Shown: in pieces, positions 59,862 through 64,000 of the stretch
Layout of the letters: the number at the start of each line of letters is the position of its first letter
Numbering within the stretch: the stretch's first letter is position 1
NCBI GenBank assembly: GCA_963837265.1
Contig: CAWIMQ010000001.1
Coordinates: 620,001-684,000, forward strand
Source of the DNA: DATBLE01 sp963837265
GTDB taxonomy: Bacteria; Actinomycetota; Thermoleophilia; Gaiellales; Gaiellaceae
Direction of reading: 5' to 3'
DNA length: 64,000 bases
The notes under the pieces: model-generated
What the model saw: only the letters and a program-made list of their open reading frames with translations
Told to the model about the DNA's origin: nothing
Databases searched by the model: none
Translations under genes and position numbers: made by a program

Positions 59862-61358
59862 ATGACGGCGAGAGGCCCCGCGGCCCGGGGACTGCTCGCC
59901 CGCACGGCGGCGGGCGGCGACGGCCGGCGGGCCTCGCTGGGCTCGCCGACGACGCTCGTGCTGCCGATCCCGCTGTTCCTGACGACGTTCGAGGCCGGAA
60001 GGCTCGCGTTCCTCCAGGACGTGCGCGCGAGGTGGCGGAGCCGGTCCTGGCGGCGCGCACCCACGAGCCTCCCGAGGGAGCTCGATCGACCTGCCGCAGA
60101 GAGAGTGCGCGCCGAGATCCGCGCCTGTGCGGAGGGCCGCGGCGGCGACGCGAGCGTCCGCGCGGGCGTGGCCCAGCTCGCGACGGCGTACGTCGCTCTC
60201 GGCGAGGCCGGCAGGCTCGAGGTTCTGTCGATGATCGCGGCCGAGCTGACCCCGCCGGAGGAGCGGGCGGTCGAAGCGGCTCGCCTCATCCTGGGGGCAG
60301 GCACTCCGCAGGCACGGGTCGAGGCGATCCACGATGCCAGGGCGATGCTCGACGCACCCTGGGTGAAGCTCCTCGCCCAGTTCAACACCCTTCCCGACGG
60401 CGTCAAGTTCCTGGTCGATCTGCGGGCGGATCTGCTCGCATTCGTGGGCGGCAGACCCGACCTGCGACCGTTGGAGCGCGACCTGAGGCAGCTGCTCGCC
60501 AGCTGGTTCGACGTCGGCTTCCTGGAGCTGAGGAAGGTGACCTGGGACTCCCCGGCGTCGTTGCTCGAGAAGCTCGCCCGCTCCGAGGCGGTCCATGCGG
60601 TGAACGGATGGGACGATCTCAAGAACCGGCTCGATCCGGACCGCCGGTTCTTCGCGTTCTTCCACCCTCGGATGCCCGCGGAGCCTCTCATCTTCCTCCA
60701 GGTGGCACTCACCTCGGGCCTGGCGGCCGAGATCGGGCCGCTGCTCGACCCGGATGCGCCGCTCGTGGACGCGAACGACGCCGACGCCGCCCTCTTCTAC
60801 TCGATCTCGAGCGTCGAACCCGGCCTTGCCGGCATCAGCTTCGGCAGCTTCCTGATCGAGCAGGTGGTCGACGAGCTGAGGACTGAGCTGCCGCGGCTGC
60901 GGACGTTCGCGACTCTGTCACCCATCCCCGGCTTCCGCGCCTGGCTCGCGGGCGAGCTCAGCGCGGGCCGGGTCCGGCTGAAGGACGACCAGCACGAGCA
61001 GCTCGTGGCGCTCGTCGGAAGGCCGGGTACCGAGCAACCCCCGGAGAGCCTGAAGAATCCGCTCCTCCAGCTCTGCGCCGACTACCTGCTCCGCGCGAAG
61101 CAGCCCGACGGTAGGGCACTCGACCCCGTGGCGAACTTCCACCTCTCGAACGGCGCACGGATCGAGCGGGTCAACTGGCTGGCCGACCCCTCCCCGCGAG
61201 GGAGCGAGACGGCGCTGTCGCTGATGGTCAACTACCTCTATCCGCTGGACGACATCGAAGCGCACCACCGGGCGTACGCTGCCGAGCACTCGATCGCCGC
61301 CTCGTCCGCCGTCGAGCAGCTGGCCCGGGCCGCCAGGTCGAGCCGGCCGAAGAACTGA
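59862..61358 (+). CDS. Malonyl-CoA decarboxylase
   Basis: A 498-residue enzyme converting malonyl-CoA to acetyl-CoA and CO2. The C-terminal catalytic GNAT-like half has FYSISSVEPGLAGISFGSFL, LRTFATLSPIPGFRAWL and the ending FHLSNGARIERVNWLADPS, all diagnostic for the family. The N-terminal half is the helical oligomerisation domain. ATG 59862 starts one base after the hydroxylase stop, so it belongs to that transcript. It implies a malonyl-CoA-producing route, matching the MatB-like ligase at 45885. Confidence 0.93.
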   Translation: MTARGPAARGLLARTAAGGDGRRASLGSPTTLVLPIPLFLTTFEAGRLAFLQDVRARWRSRSWRRAPTSLPRELDRPAAERVRAEIRACAEGRGGDASVRAGVAQLATAYVALGEAGRLEVLSMIAAELTPPEERAVEAARLILGAGTPQARVEAIHDARAMLDAPWVKLLAQFNTLPDGVKFLVDLRADLLAFVGGRPDLRPLERDLRQLLASWFDVGFLELRKVTWDSPASLLEKLARSEAVHAVNGWDDLKNRLDPDRRFFAFFHPRMPAEPLIFLQVALTSGLAAEIGPLLDPDAPLVDANDADAALFYSISSVEPGLAGISFGSFLIEQVVDELRTELPRLRTFATLSPIPGFRAWLAGELSAGRVRLKDDQHEQLVALVGRPGTEQPPESLKNPLLQLCADYLLRAKQPDGRALDPVANFHLSNGARIERVNWLADPSPRGSETALSLMVNYLYPLDDIEAHHRAYAAEHSIAASSAVEQLARAARSSRPKN

Positions 61359-61372
61359 GCCCGGCCCGGCCG

Positions 61373-63694
61373 TCAGCCGGCCGCGGCGAGCGCGGCGACG
61401 ACGTGCTCCGGCTGGATCGGCAACCGGTTGACCTCGATTCCGAGGGCATCCGAGACGGCGTTCGCGAGCGCTCCCGGCGGGGCTAGCGAGCCCCCCTCCC
61501 CCACGCCCTTGAAGCCGCCGCGCAGGTTCGGCGCCGGGGTCTCGAGATGGTGTACGGCGATGCCCGGCACCTCGCAGGCCGTAGGGACGAGGTAGTCCAT
61601 GAGGCTCGCGGTCTGGGGCTGTCCGTCCTCTGAGAACCGCATCGACTCGTAGAGCGTGCCGCCGATGCCTTGCGCCGTCGCCCCGTGCACCTGCCCCTCG
61701 ACGACGATCGGGTTGATCTCCGGCCCGCAGTCCTCGACCACGACGTAGCGGAGGATCCTCACCTCGCCTGTCTCGTCGTCGACCTCGACCACGCAGGCGT
61801 GCGTCGCGTACGGGTACGCCGTCTCCTCGGGATCGTAGGGCTCGCCGACGTCGAGGTAGCCGGGCGCAGCGCGGGCGGCGAGCTCGGCGAACGTCAGCCC
61901 GGTCGAAAGCGAGCCGCGCACGGCGACGACGCTGCCGGCGATGACGATGTCCGCCGGATTCGCCTCGAGCGCGTCCGCCGCGGTCTCGATCAGGCGCTCG
62001 CGCAGCTTGCCGGCGACCGAGATCAGGGCGCCGCCCGCGCTGATCGCGCTGCGGCTCGCGAAGCTGCCGCTGCCGACCGGCGAGTACTTCGTGTCGACGA
62101 GCTCCGTGCGCACGAGGTCGATCGGCACGCCCAGGTGGTGCGCGACGATCTGCGAGAACGTTGTCGCCACTCCCTGGCCGATTGCCGGACAGCTGGTCCA
62201 CACCGACACGCTCCCGTCGCCGTTCACAGCGACCCGGCCGGCGTCGTAGCCGAGCACGTTGCGCATGCCACGCGAGCGATAGGTGTCGGAGTTCGTACCC
62301 GTGTACTCGACGTACGAGGAGATTCCGAGCCCAAGCCTGCGGCCGTTGCCGGCTGCGCGCGCCTGCTCCTCGGCGAACTCGCGGTATCCGATCTCCTCCA
62401 GCGCCAGGTCGAGCGCCGCGCGGTAGTTGCCGCTGTCGTAGCAGAGACCGCTGGCGGTGCGGTACGGGAACGCCTCCGGCGGCACGAAGTTGACGCGCCT
62501 GATCTCGGCGCGGTCGATTCCGAGCTCGGCCGCGGCAAGATCCATCAACCGCTCGTGCACGAACGCGGCGACCGGGAGGCCGACGCCCCGGTAAGCGCCC
62601 TCCGGGCCCTTGTTCGAGGCGAGCGCGTGCGTGACGTAGCGGTAGTTGCACACGTCGTAAGGACCGGGAAGGATCGCGGGCGTCCCCAGCGGCTCGAGAA
62701 TCTGGCCCCAGGGGTAGATCGCATAGGCGCCCACGTCGCAGTAGACCTCGGAGTCGAGCGCGAGGATGCGACCCCGGCTGTCCACGGCGAGCCGCGCGCG
62801 GACGACCTGCTCCCGCGCGTGCGTGGCAGCCTCGAGGCCTTCGGCCCGGTCTTCCGCCCACTTGACCGGAGCGTCGAGCCGCAGGGCCGCCCACGCGACG
62901 GCGATCTCCTCCGGGTAGACATGGGCCTTCTGGCCGAACCCGCCGCCGATCTCGGGGCACCGGACGCGCACCCGGCTCCCGAGGCCGAGAAGCTCCGCCA
63001 GCGCGTACTCGAGGACGTGAGGGATCTGTGTCGACGACCAAACCTGGAGGCCGTCGCCGTCCGGCACCGCGAGCACCCCACGCGCCTCGATCGGAACCGC
63101 GTTGTAGCGGGGGTTGCGGAACTCCCGCTCCACGATCGCGGCCGCCTGCCGGAAGGAGCCGTCCACGTTCCCCACCTCGCGCTCCTCCCGGAAGATGACG
63201 TTGGAGTGGCCCTCGTGCAGGCTCGGCAGGTCCGGCCGGAGCGCATCGTCGATCGAGGTCACCGCCGGCAGGGGCCGGTAGTCGACCCCGACCAGCTCGG
63301 CGGCGTCCTCGGCCCGGTAGCGGCTGGACGCGACCACGGCCGCGATCGCCTCGCCCACGAAGCGGACGCGTGAGCCGGCGAGAACGGGTCGCGAGAGCAC
63401 GGCCGCCCCCGGCCGGGCGACCTGTGGCGTCAGCGGCGGCACGTCCCGAAGCTCGTCCGGGCCGAAGGCGAGCGCAACCCCCGGCGCCGCGCGGGCCTCC
63501 GCGAGCTCGACGCCGCTCACGGCAGCGTGCGCGTGGACACTGCGCACGAAGGCCAGGTGGAGCGTGCCGGCGGGGGTAAGGTCGTCGAGGAAGACGCCCT
63601 CCCCGCGGAGCAGAGGCCCGTCCTCGACGCGCAGCACGCGGCGGCCGATCATCCTCGGCAGCTCCTGGAGGTGCCCGGCAACGGGGCGAGCCAC
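61373..63694 (-). CDS. Molybdenum hydroxylase large subunit (xanthine dehydrogenase family), copy 2
   Basis: A 773-residue paralog of the 57473 gene product. It has RRVLRVEDGPLLRGEGVFLD, EIGGGFGQKA, EGAYRGVGLPVAAF, PAIGQGVATTFSQI and the catalytic Glu in FKGVGEGG. It converges on malonyl-CoA decarboxylase with a 14-base gap. GTG 63694 is preceded by TAGGGT six bases away, with no Shine-Dalgarno; an ATG 14 codons in begins the conserved region. The FAD and iron-sulfur partners are not visible here. The sequence divergence from copy 1 suggests a different substrate. Confidence 0.9.
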   Translation of the reverse strand: MARPVAGHLQELPRMIGRRVLRVEDGPLLRGEGVFLDDLTPAGTLHLAFVRSVHAHAAVSGVELAEARAAPGVALAFGPDELRDVPPLTPQVARPGAAVLSRPVLAGSRVRFVGEAIAAVVASSRYRAEDAAELVGVDYRPLPAVTSIDDALRPDLPSLHEGHSNVIFREEREVGNVDGSFRQAAAIVEREFRNPRYNAVPIEARGVLAVPDGDGLQVWSSTQIPHVLEYALAELLGLGSRVRVRCPEIGGGFGQKAHVYPEEIAVAWAALRLDAPVKWAEDRAEGLEAATHAREQVVRARLAVDSRGRILALDSEVYCDVGAYAIYPWGQILEPLGTPAILPGPYDVCNYRYVTHALASNKGPEGAYRGVGLPVAAFVHERLMDLAAAELGIDRAEIRRVNFVPPEAFPYRTASGLCYDSGNYRAALDLALEEIGYREFAEEQARAAGNGRRLGLGISSYVEYTGTNSDTYRSRGMRNVLGYDAGRVAVNGDGSVSVWTSCPAIGQGVATTFSQIVAHHLGVPIDLVRTELVDTKYSPVGSGSFASRSAISAGGALISVAGKLRERLIETAADALEANPADIVIAGSVVAVRGSLSTGLTFAELAARAAPGYLDVGEPYDPEETAYPYATHACVVEVDDETGEVRILRYVVVEDCGPEINPIVVEGQVHGATAQGIGGTLYESMRFSEDGQPQTASLMDYLVPTACEVPGIAVHHLETPAPNLRGGFKGVGEGGSLAPPGALANAVSDALGIEVNRLPIQPEHVVAALAAAG

Positions 63695-63700
63695 GCCGGG

Positions 63701-63706
63701 ACCCTA
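63701..63706 (-). promoter_or_regulatory. TANNNT -10 box of the second hydroxylase
   Basis: On the minus strand TAGGGT ends six bases before GTG 63694, giving a leaderless start. Confidence 0.4.
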
Positions 63707-63780
63707 GACCGCGCGTCCGTCGAACGGCGAGAAAACCCGCTCGCGCGCGTCGGGCTTTCCCCTTGTCGCGGCGGGGCGGC

Positions 63781-63984
63781 ATGAGCGAGAGTGGCGGGGT
63801 GAGCACCGGGGAGAAGGCCGACGCCGAGGCTTTGCTGCAGATCCGCGCCGCGTGCCGGACGCTGCTCGAGTCGAACGCGGTCGTGCTCGTCAACCTCGCC
63901 GTCCGGACCCTCGCGGAGGTGAGGTCGTGCGAGACCCAGCTCCCCGGCGTGGAGCCGCCCTCGCATCTCGTCGACGTGGAGTGA
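63781..63984 (+). CDS. Small protein of unknown function (67 aa)
   Basis: A 67-residue soluble, mostly helical protein (ADAEALLQIRAACRTLLESN, VVLVNLAVRTLAEV) without recognised domain. ATG 63781 opens it. It is divergent from the second hydroxylase gene and its neighbours to the right lie outside the window. It has one unremarkable coding frame and no strong ribosome site, so it is only moderately supported. Confidence 0.5.
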   Translation: MSESGGVSTGEKADAEALLQIRAACRTLLESNAVVLVNLAVRTLAEVRSCETQLPGVEPPSHLVDVE

Positions 63985-64000
63985 GGGACGTCCGCCTGGC

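Noticed and set aside
61670..63373. 567-codon plus-strand frame
   Set aside because: Antisense to the second molybdenum hydroxylase and without recognisable domains.
45184..63694. Barbiturase or cyanuric acid hydrolase
   Set aside because: None of the proteins shows the three-repeat barbiturase pattern, so the pyrimidine pathway stays a hypothesis.
1..64000. tRNA or rRNA genes
   Set aside because: No cloverleaf with T-loop GTTCGA-type sequence and no rRNA-like stretch was recognised by eye. A dedicated search was not possible.

Overview
The window is very GC-rich bacterial chromosome (roughly 70% by eye). Short intergenic gaps, frequent GTG and TTG starts, many start/stop overlaps (ATGA, GTGA, TTGA) and TANNNT boxes 6-9 bases before start codons point to a high-GC actinobacterium. 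The gene mix (malonyl-CoA decarboxylase, several molybdenum hydroxylase subunits, DUF1989 proteins, a glucodextranase-like GH15) would suit a soil lineage such as Thermoleophilia, but that placement is inference. No rRNA, tRNA, CRISPR array or prophage was seen.

Bases 1-5700 hold an rpmE - sigma factor - ftsH-like operon on the minus strand, then a decayed stretch with an EAL-domain remnant, a three-copy 50-base repeat array, a lipoprotein gene and a broken nucleotide-sugar dehydrogenase. Bases 5700-16500, all minus strand, carry an MFS exporter, a PAP2 phosphatase, an FAD oxidoreductase, a three-gene signalling operon (receiver, histidine kinase, cyclase-receiver-LuxR fusion) and an MMPL transporter. 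Bases 16700-21950 hold a membrane coiled-coil protein divergent from a TPR-CHAT protease and an unrecognised 261-residue partner. Then come a large secreted GH15 enzyme, a CHRD protein, a DipZ-like redox protein with its own two-component system, and a MEDS/ATPase regulator.

Bases 31000-45000 are housekeeping and mixed: a peptidase, rsgA, a GDSL lipase, L-asparaginase, a formamidopyrimidine-DNA glycosylase, folE2-clpS, plsY, superoxide dismutase, an ECF sigma/anti-sigma pair and thyX. A REP-associated tyrosine transposase (RAYT) sits 60 bases from a second 50-base repeat array of the same family as the one near base 3900.

Bases 45000-63700 look like a catabolic island: an enoyl-CoA hydratase-like protein, a malonyl-CoA-synthetase-like ligase, an SDR lacking its catalytic residues, two DUF1989 proteins (one flanked by ribbon-helix-helix-like ends), an M20 amidohydrolase, a complete BMP-type nucleoside ABC importer, two molybdenum hydroxylase large subunits and malonyl-CoA decarboxylase. 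I infer uptake and oxidation of a nitrogen heterocycle or nucleoside base whose carbon leaves as malonate, then malonyl-CoA, then acetyl-CoA. No barbiturase is visible.

Four genes (ftsH-like, a lipoprotein, MMPL, anti-sigma) carry one apparent extra base, each explainable by a CCCC run on the plus strand. This suggests either sequence error or homopolymer slippage, and raw reads would decide.
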